This document shows, in pieces, positions 1 through 7,162 of a DNA stretch of 41,236 nt; position 1 is the first letter of the stretch; each line of letters starts with the position of its first letter. Below the pieces are notes generated by a model. That model saw nothing but the letters and a program-made list of their open reading frames with translations. It was not told the DNA's origin and made no database searches. The stretch comes from CAYSEQ01 sp964430475 (GTDB taxonomy: Bacteria > Patescibacteriota > Microgenomatia > UBA8517). A program made the position numbers and the translations under genes. The stretch spans positions 1 to 41,236 of the forward strand of contig CAYSEQ010000008.1 in assembly GCA_964430475.1 (NCBI GenBank), written 5' to 3'.

Positions 1-1
1 C

Positions 2-76
2 TGGCTCCTCGGGTAGGATTCGAACCTACGACCTTGCCCTTAACAGGGGCCCGCTCTACCGCTGAGCTACCGAGGA
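2..76 (-). tRNA. tRNA-Asn (anticodon GTT)
   Basis: Read on the minus strand, this folds as a full cloverleaf. The acceptor is TCCTCGG paired with CCGAGGA, the D arm is GCTC/GAGC, the anticodon loop is CTGTTAA, and the T arm is GTAGG-TTCGAAT-CCTAC. The discriminator is G and CCA is encoded. The anticodon GUU and the overall sequence fit tRNA-Asn. The outermost anticodon-stem pair is a G-A mismatch, a small blemish. A TATAAT-type -10 box lies about 50 nt upstream (plus-strand positions 128-133). Confidence 0.95.
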
Positions 77-127
77 ATACTTTAAAAATTTCTAAATACT
101 AAATTCTGATTTCTAAATTCTAGGGCT

Positions 128-153
128 ATTATATCAACTAAGGTTGATATTAT
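128..153. promoter_or_regulatory. Dyad carrying two divergent extended -10 boxes
   Basis: An inverted repeat (ATATCAAC, four-base spacer, GTTGATAT) places TGATATAAT on the minus strand and TGATATTAT on the plus strand. The minus-strand box would drive tRNA-Asn. The plus-strand box would drive the gene starting at 328. No good -35 box is seen on either side. The rest of 77-327 is AT-rich with no convincing gene. Confidence 0.45.
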
Positions 154-327
154 CCAGAGCTTGGGACTGGAAAAATTGAACTTTGGGAGTAAAATATAAT
201 CACGAGGCAAATCTTTCGCCTCTTTCTTGCACCAGAAAATATATGGAATTTTTGTTGTCCGAAGATTTTGATCCTTTGGGTCAAAAAATTTTAAATATAG
301 CCTTTAAAAATAAAGGGGGAGATTGTT

Positions 328-582
328 ATGGGGATATTCATGCAGTCTTTAATATATCTTTTTGTTGGGTTCATCGAAATGTTTTTGGCAACAGCCAGGA
401 CCTCTTTTATCGCAAAGGGGAAGAGTTTTAGTGCTTCAGCAATAGTTTTTGTAGAAAATATTTTGTATTTTGTCATTCTTTATCAGATTATCAATAATCT
501 TTCCCACAATTGGCCTATTTTTATTTCCTATTCATTGGGAGGGTCTTTGGGAACCTTTGTTAATATGAAGAAAGCCTCCTAA
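328..582 (+). CDS. Small membrane protein, DUF5698/UPF0316-like
   Basis: An 84-aa, mostly hydrophobic protein with about three membrane segments. Its order of motifs (a GFIEMFLATARTSFIAKG start, then FSASAIVFVENILYF, then YSLGGSLGTFV) resembles the N-terminal membrane part of UPF0316/DUF5698 proteins. It lacks the cytosolic DUF2179 half of the longer family members. I recall CPR versions being similarly short, so it is probably intact and not truncated. The start is supported by a GGGGGAG ribosome site 7 nt before the ATG. Its function is not known. Confidence 0.6.
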   Translation: MGIFMQSLIYLFVGFIEMFLATARTSFIAKGKSFSASAIVFVENILYFVILYQIINNLSHNWPIFISYSLGGSLGTFVNMKKAS

Positions 583-620
583 AGTTTTTTATATTTTTTG
601 GAGATTACGACCTTTTACAA

Positions 621-629
621 TGCTGTAAT
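621..629 (+). promoter_or_regulatory. Extended -10 box, 6 nt before the start codon
   Basis: TGC followed by TGTAAT, then six bases, then ATG at 636. Transcription would begin at or within a base or two of the start codon, giving a leaderless mRNA. There is no convincing -35 box. Confidence 0.45.
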
Positions 630-635
630 TTAACT

Positions 636-944
636 ATGGGAAGAATTTCTGATTTTGTTTCTCAACACCTTTGGGATACTCCGAAAAGAAATCTTTCACT
701 GATAAAACACGCCAGATTTATAATCGAAGGGGTCCTTGAATACGGCGATATTGAATCATTTAAATGGCTGACTAAAACATTTGAAGAAGAACAAATAAAA
801 GAAACCTTGATTAAAGGCAGAAGAATTTCTCCTAAAACAGGGAATTTTTATGCGCTATACTTTGGTTTACCTAAAGGCGATTTGCTATGCATCAAAAAGC
901 CCTTTATCCAAAAAAAGAAAGGTTCTAATTTCTCTTCGAGATAG
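636..944 (+). CDS. DUF6922-like protein, antitoxin-side partner of an AbiEii relic
   Basis: A 102-aa soluble protein. The segment from WDTPKRNLSLIKHARFIIEG through WLTKTF matches the small helical domain proteins (DUF6922-type) that I recall being encoded just upstream of AbiEii/DUF1814 nucleotidyltransferases. Its 3' end overlaps the start of such a gene, which here is a pseudogene, so the pair looks like a decayed abortive-infection or type IV toxin-antitoxin module. The reading frame is intact, but the C-terminal tail (about residues 88-102) may itself be altered by the frameshift near 917. Family assignment is from memory and only moderately sure. Confidence 0.55.
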   Translation: MGRISDFVSQHLWDTPKRNLSLIKHARFIIEGVLEYGDIESFKWLTKTFEEEQIKETLIKGRRISPKTGNFYALYFGLPKGDLLCIKKPFIQKKKGSNFSSR

Positions 945-1503
945 CGGCGTTCTTGAGGGTTTTTACCTTGCAGGAGGGACTGCTTTAGATTTGCAGTTAG
1001 GGCATAGAAGGTTTGTTGATTGAGACTTTTTTCAGCAAGATTTCCAAAAAACAGCTTAATTTTGCAAAAACTAAAACCGCTCAGCCCAAAAATTATTTAA
1101 GAAGGACCCGGAACTGTCGATACCTTTATTGATGCTGTCCAGGTAAGTTTTTTGGAGTATAAATATCCACTTTTGGAAAAGTCCTTGGATCACAATGGGG
1201 TAGGACTTGCGAGTGTTTTGGACATTGCCTGTATGAAGCTTTCGGCTATTTTCTCGCGTGGCTCAAAAAAGATTTCATCGACTTTTACTGGGTTTTAAAA
1301 AAATACAGTTTTTTGGAGATTCTTGCTGCTTTCGATAAAAAATACAAAGGCGTAAAGTATCAGAAACTACATATATTAAAATCTCTGGTTTTTTTGATGA
1401 CGCAGACTCGGACCCTGACCCTGATTACTTGAAAGAGACTAATTGGGCAAAAGTTAAAAGGTTTCTAGAACTAGAAGTTAAGGGATATCTTAGAAGTCTC
1501 TAA
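887..1503 (+). pseudogene. Broken AbiEii-type (DUF1814) nucleotidyltransferase
   Basis: Pieces of an AbiEii-like toxin can be read across shifting frames. MHQKALYPKK comes first, then VLEGFYLAGGTALDLQLGHR (the nucleotidyltransferase GG core), FSARFPKNSLILQKLKPL, EGPGTVDTFIDAVQVSFLEY, LASVLDIACMKLSAI, KDFIDFYWVLKK, and finally FFDDADSDPD and the tail to LRSL. They are separated by a frameshift near 917, a stop at 1021, a further frame change just after it, a stop at 1098, a one-base loss in the A-run near 1263-1271 and another shift near 1384. With this many lesions the gene is dead, unless the assembly is very poor here. The expected D-F-D metal-site motif after HRRFVD is itself destroyed. 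It overlaps the end of the gene at 636-944. Confidence 0.85.
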
Positions 1504-1520
1504 ATATTATCAGAGCTTCA

Positions 1521-2486
1521 TTAATCACAATAAGAACCGTATTCCTCTTTTGTTATTCCACAGTGAGGGCATTTTGTTATTCCGCGGCCGGAGGGGATGG
1601 GTCCGTGACATTTTGGGCAGGGAAAAGATTTTTCAAGCAAAGGAATTGCCTCCGACATTAGTGAAAATGCCGAGTTTGTATTAATTCCGGCTGCCCATAG
1701 GTTTTGTAAAGCGAAAGTGTTTGTTATTCCACAAGGACCGATGTGCATTATCCCGTGACCTCTTCTTATAAGTTCTTGCTCAAGTTGAGCTCCAAGTGTT
1801 AGGTGTTGGTAAGAAGTCCGAGCTTGGGCTATTTCGGGATAAATTCTTGCCATAACTTTACCCACCTGTGCTTGTAGTTCTTGTTTTCTTCTGATGTGAT
1901 TTCTTGATCGAATCTCTTCCCAAATTTCAGGTGGATTAATCAAGTTTCCTAGAAAATCTATCCATGTAGGATAAGTTGGTTGAGGATCAAAAGGTATTGG
2001 AGTTTTTCTCAAACTCTCTTCGTTTTCTATTGGTGGTATTTCTTCATTTGAGAAAGCTTGTGTTTGTTGCGCAATAAATAAGCACTCGGATAGATTTTGT
2101 TTTCCACAAATTGCGTGTAAAGAAATTTTCTTCCGACCATCTACTTCTTCTAGTTCATAAATTATAAATCTTGATTCGTCCTGGCCTGGGTAGGACGGGC
2201 TAATCCAGATTGCTTGTCCCGACTGATGGTTTTTTGCCCATTCTGAAAGTCGGCTTACAGCATTCAGTTCTAATTGGTCTATTTCGGTTTTTACTTCTAT
2301 AATGTCTTTGATTTTGCCAAAGGCAGGATGGTAAAGATCCCCATCAGGGTCTAAAAAGATTTCTGTGTAATTTATTCTTTCTTGAAGAGCACCTTCTTTT
2401 TGTTCTATAAGAAGACTTGCTGTATTTTCTATTGCTTGTTGTTGTGCATGCCAGTATCTGGTATCTAATGCGATTCTTTCTATCAT
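1521..2486 (-). CDS. Uncharacterised zinc-ribbon protein controlled by a cobalamin riboswitch
   Basis: A 321-aa soluble protein that I do not recognise. The N-terminal half (residues 1-150) looks like an alpha/beta domain with AIWISPSYPGQDESRFIIYE and a conserved-looking HAICGKQNLSECLFIA stretch. The middle (about 170-260) is helical and rich in E, Q and R. The C-terminus has a four-cysteine zinc ribbon, CPKC-x11-CPHC. There is no signal peptide or membrane segment. The mRNA leader contains a clear adenosylcobalamin riboswitch (plus-strand 2524-2634), so expression probably responds to B12. An AGGA sits 5 nt before the ATG. Regulated genes of this class usually handle B12 uptake, salvage or B12-independent substitutes; nothing in the sequence says which. 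The gene runs convergently towards the AbiEii relic. Confidence 0.75.
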   Translation of the reverse strand: MIERIALDTRYWHAQQQAIENTASLLIEQKEGALQERINYTEIFLDPDGDLYHPAFGKIKDIIEVKTEIDQLELNAVSRLSEWAKNHQSGQAIWISPSYPGQDESRFIIYELEEVDGRKKISLHAICGKQNLSECLFIAQQTQAFSNEEIPPIENEESLRKTPIPFDPQPTYPTWIDFLGNLINPPEIWEEIRSRNHIRRKQELQAQVGKVMARIYPEIAQARTSYQHLTLGAQLEQELIRRGHGIMHIGPCGITNTFALQNLWAAGINTNSAFSLMSEAIPLLEKSFPCPKCHGPIPSGRGITKCPHCGITKEEYGSYCD

Positions 2487-2523
2487 TTTTTCCTGCTCGG
2501 GATATCCGCATTCGCGGGAGAGG

Positions 2524-2634
2524 CTGCTAGTTTTCTGGCTTCCTGCCTGACGGTAGACAGGTTACAGTTGCGGCACAGTCCCGGATTTCCACCGGAGTTC
2601 CTTGAATACAACCTCTTAACTTTTATACTAGCAG
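2524..2634 (-). promoter_or_regulatory. Cobalamin (AdoCbl) riboswitch
   Basis: The minus-strand RNA shows the family's conserved core. CCGGTGGAAATCCGG forms the P3-like hairpin, followed by ACTGTGCCGCAACTGTAA (the B12 box, near plus 2562-2580) and GGCAGGAAGCCAGA. An 8-bp P1 helix closes it, CTGCTAGT at 2627-2634 pairing with ACTAGCAG at 2524-2531. The start codon of the 321-aa gene is 37 nt downstream. Between them is a short CCGC-GAAT-GCGG hairpin and no T-run, which suggests control of translation, not termination. Confidence 0.9.
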
Positions 2635-2663
2635 ATCAGTAAGGATTTACAACGACTAATTTG

Positions 2664-2672
2664 TGCTAATAT
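2664..2672 (+). promoter_or_regulatory. Extended -10 box of the metal transporter gene
   Basis: TGC then TAATAT, followed by seven bases and ATG at 2680. An upstream in-frame ATG at 2671 lies inside this -10 box, so it cannot be the start if this promoter is used. That settles the start at 2680 and implies a leaderless transcript. Confidence 0.55.
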
Positions 2673-2679
2673 GATTTAT

Positions 2680-3201
2680 ATGGCAAGAATAACTATCTAC
2701 GAACGTGGTGAATATCTTTCAAGTGTGGTTTTTGCAATCGCGGATGGTATTGTTACTACTTTTGCAATCGTGGCTGGGTCTGCTGGTGCTTCCCTTTCTC
2801 CAAACATCGTTCTTATTTTAGGATTTGCTAATCTTTTTGCGGATGGTTTTTCGATGGCCTCCGGCAATTATCTAGGTAGGAAAAGTGAGATTGAGTATGA
2901 AGAAGTAAGGGGGAAAAACCCGAAATATATTGGTACACCCTTGATTCATGGAATTTTGACTTTTGCCTCCTTTAGTTTATCGGGACTTATTCCGCTTCTC
3001 CCATTTCTTTTTTCTGACTCTAACCCTTTTATGATATCGACATTTTTAGTGATTCTTTCCCTCTTAGGGGCAGGGTTTTTGAAGAGTTTTTATATTAGAG
3101 AAAATCCAATTAAGGGAGGTGTTGAGGTGTTTGCAACTGGTGGTCTTGCGGCATTTGTTGCCTTTGTCACAGGATTTTTAATAAACAAATATGTTTTGTA
3201 A
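2680..3201 (+). CDS. VIT1/CCC1 family iron/manganese transporter
   Basis: A 173-aa integral membrane protein with about five membrane segments. It carries the family signature YLSSVVFAIADGIVTTFAIV followed by AGSAGAS, and the LFADGFSMASGNYLGRKSE motif of segment 2. VIT1/CCC1 proteins export Fe(II) or Mn(II) from the cytosol. The length fits the short bacterial form without the inserted cytosolic metal-binding domain. It is divergent from the riboswitch gene, with the two upstream regions abutting. The start at 2680 is preferred over 2671 because of the -10 box position. Confidence 0.88.
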   Translation: MARITIYERGEYLSSVVFAIADGIVTTFAIVAGSAGASLSPNIVLILGFANLFADGFSMASGNYLGRKSEIEYEEVRGKNPKYIGTPLIHGILTFASFSLSGLIPLLPFLFSDSNPFMISTFLVILSLLGAGFLKSFYIRENPIKGGVEVFATGGLAAFVAFVTGFLINKYVL

Positions 3202-3226
3202 GATTAAGAAAAGGTATTTATCTGAA

Positions 3227-3235
3227 AGGAGGTGA
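3227..3235 (+). promoter_or_regulatory. Strong Shine-Dalgarno site that sets the start at 3241
   Basis: AGGAGGTGA, then GTAAA, then ATG. An in-frame GTG at 3232 lies inside this site and so cannot be the start. The same GGTGAGTAAA context precedes the cupredoxin start at 5158. Confidence 0.8.
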
Positions 3236-3240
3236 GTAAA

Positions 3241-3417
3241 ATGAGCAAAAAGGATATGAAGACTTTATCGCAGGTTTTGATGGGTGGAAGTGTAGTTGCT
3301 GTGGTGTTTTCTGCTATTGGTTATTTGGGAACAGATATTTGGCTTGCCTCCACTCAATGGCTTTTACTCGCAGCCGTACTTGCGCTTTTTGGTCTCTATT
3401 TTAAAATTAGCTCTTGA
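3241..3417 (+). CDS. Small two-helix membrane protein
   Basis: A 58-aa protein with a basic start (MSKKDMKTL) and two hydrophobic segments, about residues 12-28 and 37-55. It matches no family I recognise. It follows the metal transporter by 39 nt and is probably cotranscribed with it, with its own strong ribosome site. A partner or accessory role to the transporter is possible but only a guess from position. Confidence 0.6.
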   Translation: MSKKDMKTLSQVLMGGSVVAVVFSAIGYLGTDIWLASTQWLLLAAVLALFGLYFKISS

Positions 3418-3813
3418 GACTGTAAAAGTTTATTAAGAGAAGATTTTAGAATCTTGCGGAAAAAGTGCGTTAAATATGCGGGAAATTTTTAAGAAGACTG
3501 TATCTTCTTACTGGTAGTCGTCCTTGCAGATGCTACTACCTAAAAAACCGAGGGTTTAATTTAGGTTATTTTGGATAATATTTAAGCTAAAGAAATTTTT
3601 AAATATAGAAGGTGAGATTGATAAAAATTAGTTGATGATTAAAGGTTAACTAATAAGAGATTTAAATTTCTGAATTTTAATTCTTGAACGATCCTCAAAG
3701 TTTTCCAAACTTCAATTTTTCATTTCGGATTTTTACTTTTAAGTTTTTAAATTTGTTTAGAATTCCGAATTTAATACTTGTTTGCATAAAAGTACCATGT
3801 CCTGTACCTACAT
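3418..3813 (+). other. Intergenic region, no gene seen
   Basis: About 400 bases of AT-rich sequence without a plausible reading frame. A short inverted repeat, GGTAGT and ACTACC near 3513-3540, and AAACC-GA-GGGTTT just after it, could form weak hairpins. Neither has a clean T-run, so I do not call a terminator. The rest (3560-3790) is low-complexity A/T text. Confidence 0.5.
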
Positions 3814-3842
3814 TTGACATATAGTCTTTAAAGTGCTATTTT
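3814..3842 (+). promoter_or_regulatory. Textbook promoter giving a leaderless mRNA
   Basis: TTGACA (3814-3819), a 17-nt spacer, and TATTTT (3837-3842) with TGC just before it. Seven bases follow before ATG at 3850, so the predicted transcription start coincides with the start codon. This is the clearest example of the window's recurring layout. Confidence 0.8.
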
Positions 3843-3849
3843 ATTGTCA

Positions 3850-4350
3850 ATGATTAGACGGGATATAATAGTAGCTATTATTATCATCTTGGTTCTTGCC
3901 GGGCTCATCTTTTTAAGAAAAAAACCTCAACCTCCTAAGGAAGAAACCCGAGTTCCTGAAACTTTGTCTTTAGAAAAAGAGATTGAAGAGAGATTTAGAC
4001 TTGAAATTCCAGAGGATGTTGAAAAAGCGGAATTAAAAGATGTATCAGGTGGAACTTCAAGTGGTATTGCTACACGAAAATACGAGTCAGGAAAATTCAC
4101 CCATACTATTCTTGCTGATCTTCCTGATCCTGAGAAGGGTAGTTTTTATGAAGGTTGGTTGGTTAGGGGCGAAGAGGGGAGTGCAGATTATTCTTTGGTT
4201 TCAACAGGGAGGATAAGGCTGGCGAAGGGCGGATATCTTTTAGAGTTTGAGTCGGCTACAGACTATTCTGATCATAAAAAGGTGATTGTTACCTTGGAAA
4301 GGGTTGCTGATAAAAACCCCGAGAAGCATATTTTGGAGGGTAACTTCTAA
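3850..4350 (+). CDS. Membrane-anchored protein with an anti-sigma-K-like extracytoplasmic domain
   Basis: A 166-aa protein. Residues 8-25 form one membrane anchor, followed by a charged linker and a beta-rich domain (about 60-165) with ATRKYESGKFTHTILADLPD, SFYEGWLVRGE and a closing KHILEGNF. This matches the C-terminal domain of anti-sigma-K (RskA)-like proteins that occurs alone, tethered to the membrane, in CPR genomes. There is no N-terminal zinc-finger anti-sigma domain and no sigma factor next door, so it is probably not an anti-sigma factor in the strict sense. The ATG at 3850 is chosen over an upstream TTG because of the promoter position. Confidence 0.6.
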   Translation: MIRRDIIVAIIIILVLAGLIFLRKKPQPPKEETRVPETLSLEKEIEERFRLEIPEDVEKAELKDVSGGTSSGIATRKYESGKFTHTILADLPDPEKGSFYEGWLVRGEEGSADYSLVSTGRIRLAKGGYLLEFESATDYSDHKKVIVTLERVADKNPEKHILEGNF

Positions 4351-4364
4351 AGAAGAACACTTTA

Positions 4365-4373
4365 TGCTATCCT
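4365..4373 (+). promoter_or_regulatory. Extended -10 box, 6 nt before the start codon
   Basis: TGC then TATCCT, then six bases, then ATG at 4380. Same layout as the other leaderless candidates. The -35 region is poor. Confidence 0.5.
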
Positions 4374-4379
4374 AGTTTG

Positions 4380-5108
4380 ATGAGGAAATTTTTAATTTCC
4401 ATCTTCTTTCTTGTAGTGCTACTATTTTTCTTTACCACGCGTGAGGTTTTTGCAGGTATTGTTACATTAAGGAAAGACGGAAAAGTTGTTATAAATGTTT
4501 TGGCTCAAGAAAGTAGTGATAGTCATATACAAGGAAGCTCACTTGAAGTTAAAAGGATCAAAGATGGTCTTTTAAACTCAAACTCAATTGTGGGCTTGGA
4601 GATGGAAGATGGTGAAGTAAGACTAACTGTTTCTTCTGAGGGTGAGTTGAGAGAGTTAAGTTTAAAAAGTAGCGAGGCAAACATTGTTGAGGTAGAGGAA
4701 AGACCTGAAGTCCAAAGATTAGTCATTGGGATAAAAGACGGGAGATTTAGCTTAGAGCAGGGTAATGTCGTTGCACTAACCGATTACCCTATACGAATTG
4801 ATGCCAAGAGGGCGATTTTTTCTCTTATGACGCCGGAAGGCGAGGAGTTTCTTTATGTTTTACCGAGGGAGGCAGTTGAAGTTGCGTTGAGAACGAGGCT
4901 TGTGACTAGAATCAACGAGGGGAAAATAGAGGTAACCCAGGTTAATGACCGTTTGCAATACATAATTTCTGGGGACAAAGTGTTTAATTTTGCAAATTTA
5001 TTCAAATATTCAATACCGGTAAGTGTCTTTATATCAGGTAGAACAGGCGAAATTACTTCGATTGACTCTCCTTCACTTTTGAGGTATCTTAAATTCTTAT
5101 TCTTATGA
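4380..5108 (+). CDS. Secreted or surface protein of unknown function
   Basis: A 242-aa protein with a clear signal peptide: MRKF, a hydrophobic stretch rich in F, L and V, then a likely cleavage after REVFA (about residue 25). The mature part is beta-rich and acidic without cysteines. It ends in a short hydrophobic LLRYLKFLFL that may be a membrane or packing segment. I do not recognise a family. It lies between the anti-sigma-like and cupredoxin genes, so an envelope role is likely. The start at 4380 is placed by the -10 box; an alternative TTG lies one codon upstream. Confidence 0.6.
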   Translation: MRKFLISIFFLVVLLFFFTTREVFAGIVTLRKDGKVVINVLAQESSDSHIQGSSLEVKRIKDGLLNSNSIVGLEMEDGEVRLTVSSEGELRELSLKSSEANIVEVEERPEVQRLVIGIKDGRFSLEQGNVVALTDYPIRIDAKRAIFSLMTPEGEEFLYVLPREAVEVALRTRLVTRINEGKIEVTQVNDRLQYIISGDKVFNFANLFKYSIPVSVFISGRTGEITSIDSPSLLRYLKFLFL

Positions 5109-5125
5109 TTTTAAAAAAGTTAAAT

Positions 5126-5134
5126 TGCTATAAT
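5126..5134 (+). promoter_or_regulatory. Extended -10 box with a short leader
   Basis: TGC then TATAAT at 5129-5134. The predicted start near 5141 leaves about 17 nt of leader that contains AAGGGGGTGA. This is one of the few promoters here that leads a Shine-Dalgarno gene and not a leaderless one. Confidence 0.6.
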
Positions 5135-5157
5135 GTTTATACAAGGGGGTGAGTAAA

Positions 5158-5658
5158 GTGCAAGAAGAAGGTAGTCTCGAAAACCAAAGTACAAATACCC
5201 AGCCAAGCTCTAACATTAAGGCGGTTTTTAAAATAGTAGTCGTTGTTTTAGCTGTGGGAGTTCTAGGCTATTTCTTTTATCGTCAAAAATCAGCCTATCA
5301 GCCCTCACCGCTTTCTAATTCCAGACCAACATTGAGTGAATCCACCTCTCCAACTTCTACCCAAGAAGTTCAGACTGGGGAGGTTAAAGAGATCGTTGTC
5401 GAGGGAAGGGAATTCTCTTACAGCCCCTCTTCTATTAGTGTTTCTAAAGGTGAGAAGGTGAGAATTAATTTTAAAAATTTAGGCAATGCTCCTCATAATT
5501 TAGTAATCGATGAGTTAGGTGTTTCCACAAAGGCCATACCTAGTGGTGCAAGTGATACCGTGGAGTTTACTGCAAATAAGACAGGGACATTCACCTTTTA
5601 TTGTTCTATCGGAAACCATCGGAATTTAGGAATGGAAGGTGACCTAGTTGTAGACTAA
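5158..5658 (+). CDS. Membrane-anchored cupredoxin (plastocyanin-like)
   Basis: A 166-aa protein with one membrane anchor at about residues 21-42, a Ser/Thr/Pro-rich linker, and a C-terminal cupredoxin fold (about 80-166). The type 1 copper ligands are visible: His in NAPHNLVID, then Cys, His and Met in YCSIGNHRNLGMEG. The domain faces outside the cytoplasm and could carry electrons or hold copper. The start is the GTG at 5158; a GTG at 5149 overlaps the ribosome site GGGGGTGA. It is followed by a glutaredoxin gene. Confidence 0.85.
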   Translation: MQEEGSLENQSTNTQPSSNIKAVFKIVVVVLAVGVLGYFFYRQKSAYQPSPLSNSRPTLSESTSPTSTQEVQTGEVKEIVVEGREFSYSPSSISVSKGEKVRINFKNLGNAPHNLVIDELGVSTKAIPSGASDTVEFTANKTGTFTFYCSIGNHRNLGMEGDLVVD

Positions 5659-5709
5659 AGAAAAGCAAAGTTTTTGTAGTAGAGACAGATTAAGGAGGTG
5701 TAAAAGGAG

Positions 5710-5961
5710 ATGAAAGTTATTGTTTACTCAACGACAACTTGTCCCTATTGTAAGATGCTAAAAGATTATCTAAGCGAAAGGGGTATAAGTTTTACCGAGA
5801 AGTTGGTTGATCAGGACGAAGAGGCAAAAGAAGAAATGTCTCAGATATCCGGAGGTTTCCTGGGTGTGCCTTTTACTTTGGTTGTTAAAGATGATGGGAC
5901 AAAAGGCACTGTAATTGGATTTGATAAAAATAAACTCAATGAGTACCTTGGAATAAGTTAG
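5710..5961 (+). CDS. Glutaredoxin (NrdH-like)
   Basis: An 83-aa thioredoxin-fold protein with the redox motif CPYC at residues 11-14 (TTCPYCKMLKDYLSERG) and the cis-proline loop GVPFTLVV. NrdH-type glutaredoxins reduce ribonucleotide reductase and other disulfides in the cytosol. That fits the class II reductase gene nrdJ at 26980, although the two are far apart. Two Shine-Dalgarno-like stretches precede the ATG: AAGGAGGTG at 5692-5700 and AAGGAG adjoining the start. Confidence 0.9.
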   Translation: MKVIVYSTTTCPYCKMLKDYLSERGISFTEKLVDQDEEAKEEMSQISGGFLGVPFTLVVKDDGTKGTVIGFDKNKLNEYLGIS

Positions 5962-6018
5962 TGCCTTTTGTTAGGAATCTTTGAGGGTTTATTTTTTATA
6001 CTTAAGAGCATAAGGCTA

Positions 6019-6681
6019 ATGATTTTTGTTAATTTCAAGACTTACAAAGAAGGTACTGGCGCTGAAGCTTTGCGGTTAGTCAAGATTCTGGAAGAAGTTT
6101 CTCATCAAAGCCAAATTAAAATTATCCCTGTTGTTCAAGCAACTGACGTTAAGGAAATAATTTCTGCTTCAGCATTGGAGATTTGGGTGCAACATATTGA
6201 TCCAATTGAACAAGGCCCATTCACTGGTTATATTTTGCCCGAGGCAGTGGTTGAGGATGGTGCTTTTGGCACATTTTTAAATCATTCGGAGCATAGATTT
6301 GAAAATTTTCAAGATCTAACGAAGGCTGTTGAAAGGGCAAGTGGTGTGGGACTAAAAACATGCGTTTTTGCCAGAGATTTAAAAGAAGCTGAAAAGATCT
6401 GCGGACTTAAACCAACATTTATTGCTTACGAACCTCCTGAGCTTATTGGAAGCAAAGAAACCTCAGTTGCAAAAAAAAAGCCAGATGTAATTTCTCGAGC
6501 AGTCCAAATCACCAAAATTCACGAAATTCCGTTAATAGTGGGTGCTGGGATAAAATCAAAAGAAGATGTTAGAAAAAGCCTTGAGCTTGGTGCAGTAGGT
6601 GTGGCCGTATCAAGCGATGTGGTAATTTCTCAAGATCCTCGGAGGGAAATCAACGATCTTGTTCTAGGATTTTTAGGTTAA
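6019..6681 (+). CDS. tpiA: Triose-phosphate isomerase, archaeal type
   Basis: A 220-aa (beta/alpha)8 enzyme that interconverts dihydroxyacetone phosphate and glyceraldehyde 3-phosphate. It starts MIFVNFKTY (Asn and Lys of the active site), has the catalytic His region FLNHSEHRF, the catalytic Glu in FIAYEPPELIGS, and phosphate loops at VGAGIKSKEDV and VGVAVSSDVV. These motifs and the short length match the archaeal branch (compare INYKTY, LINHSEKR, AVEPPELIG of methanogen enzymes) and not the roughly 250-aa bacterial form. The frame is open upstream to 5968, but family alignment supports the ATG at 6019. It opens a run of sugar-phosphate genes. Confidence 0.92.
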   Translation: MIFVNFKTYKEGTGAEALRLVKILEEVSHQSQIKIIPVVQATDVKEIISASALEIWVQHIDPIEQGPFTGYILPEAVVEDGAFGTFLNHSEHRFENFQDLTKAVERASGVGLKTCVFARDLKEAEKICGLKPTFIAYEPPELIGSKETSVAKKKPDVISRAVQITKIHEIPLIVGAGIKSKEDVRKSLELGAVGVAVSSDVVISQDPRREINDLVLGFLG

Positions 6682-6695
6682 AGACTTAAGTGTAG

Positions 6696-7151
6696 ATGCT
6701 TATGGATATTTATTTAGGATCAGACCATAGAGGATTTAGACTGAAAGAAAAGGTAAAAGCATGGCTTTCTCTATGGGGATACGAGTTTAAAGATATGGGA
6801 GCTTTTAAGCTTGATCCTTTTGACGACTATACGGTTTACGCCCAAAAAGTGGCTAAAGCAGTTGGAAAGAATAAGAATTCAAAAGGGATTCTTTTGTGCG
6901 GCAGTGGGGTCGGAGTAAATGTGGTAGCGAACAAGTTTGATGGGGTGCGTGCTTCGGTAGGTAAATCATCAAGCCAGGTTGAGGCAGGTAGAAAGCACGA
7001 TGATATGAATATCTTGGTTATTGCAGCAGATTTTACAGGAGAAAAACAGGTAAAAGAAATGTTGAGGGTATTTTTAGAAACCGAGTTTGACCAAGAATCA
7101 AGGCATAAAAAAAGGTTGGAGGATATAAGTAGGATAGAAAAGAACAATTAG
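6696..7151 (+). CDS. rpiB: Ribose-5-phosphate isomerase B (RpiB/LacAB family)
   Basis: About 150 aa. It contains GSDHRGF, GILLCGSGVGVNVVANKFDG and RKHDDMNILVIAADF, which correspond to the family's substrate and catalytic motifs, including the Cys in LCGSG. It interconverts ribose 5-phosphate and ribulose 5-phosphate in the cytosol. There is a 14-nt gap after tpiA. ATG codons at 6696 and 6702 are both possible and no ribosome site decides between them. The C-terminus (about 130-151) is longer and more charged than I would expect. Confidence 0.9.
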   Translation: MLMDIYLGSDHRGFRLKEKVKAWLSLWGYEFKDMGAFKLDPFDDYTVYAQKVAKAVGKNKNSKGILLCGSGVGVNVVANKFDGVRASVGKSSSQVEAGRKHDDMNILVIAADFTGEKQVKEMLRVFLETEFDQESRHKKRLEDISRIEKNN

Positions 7152-7162
7152 TGTTTTAAAAT

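Noticed and set aside
183..431. 82-aa reading frame ahead of and overlapping the DUF5698-like gene
   Set aside because: It starts with a rare codon, has no ribosome site or family resemblance, and conflicts with the better-supported gene at 328.
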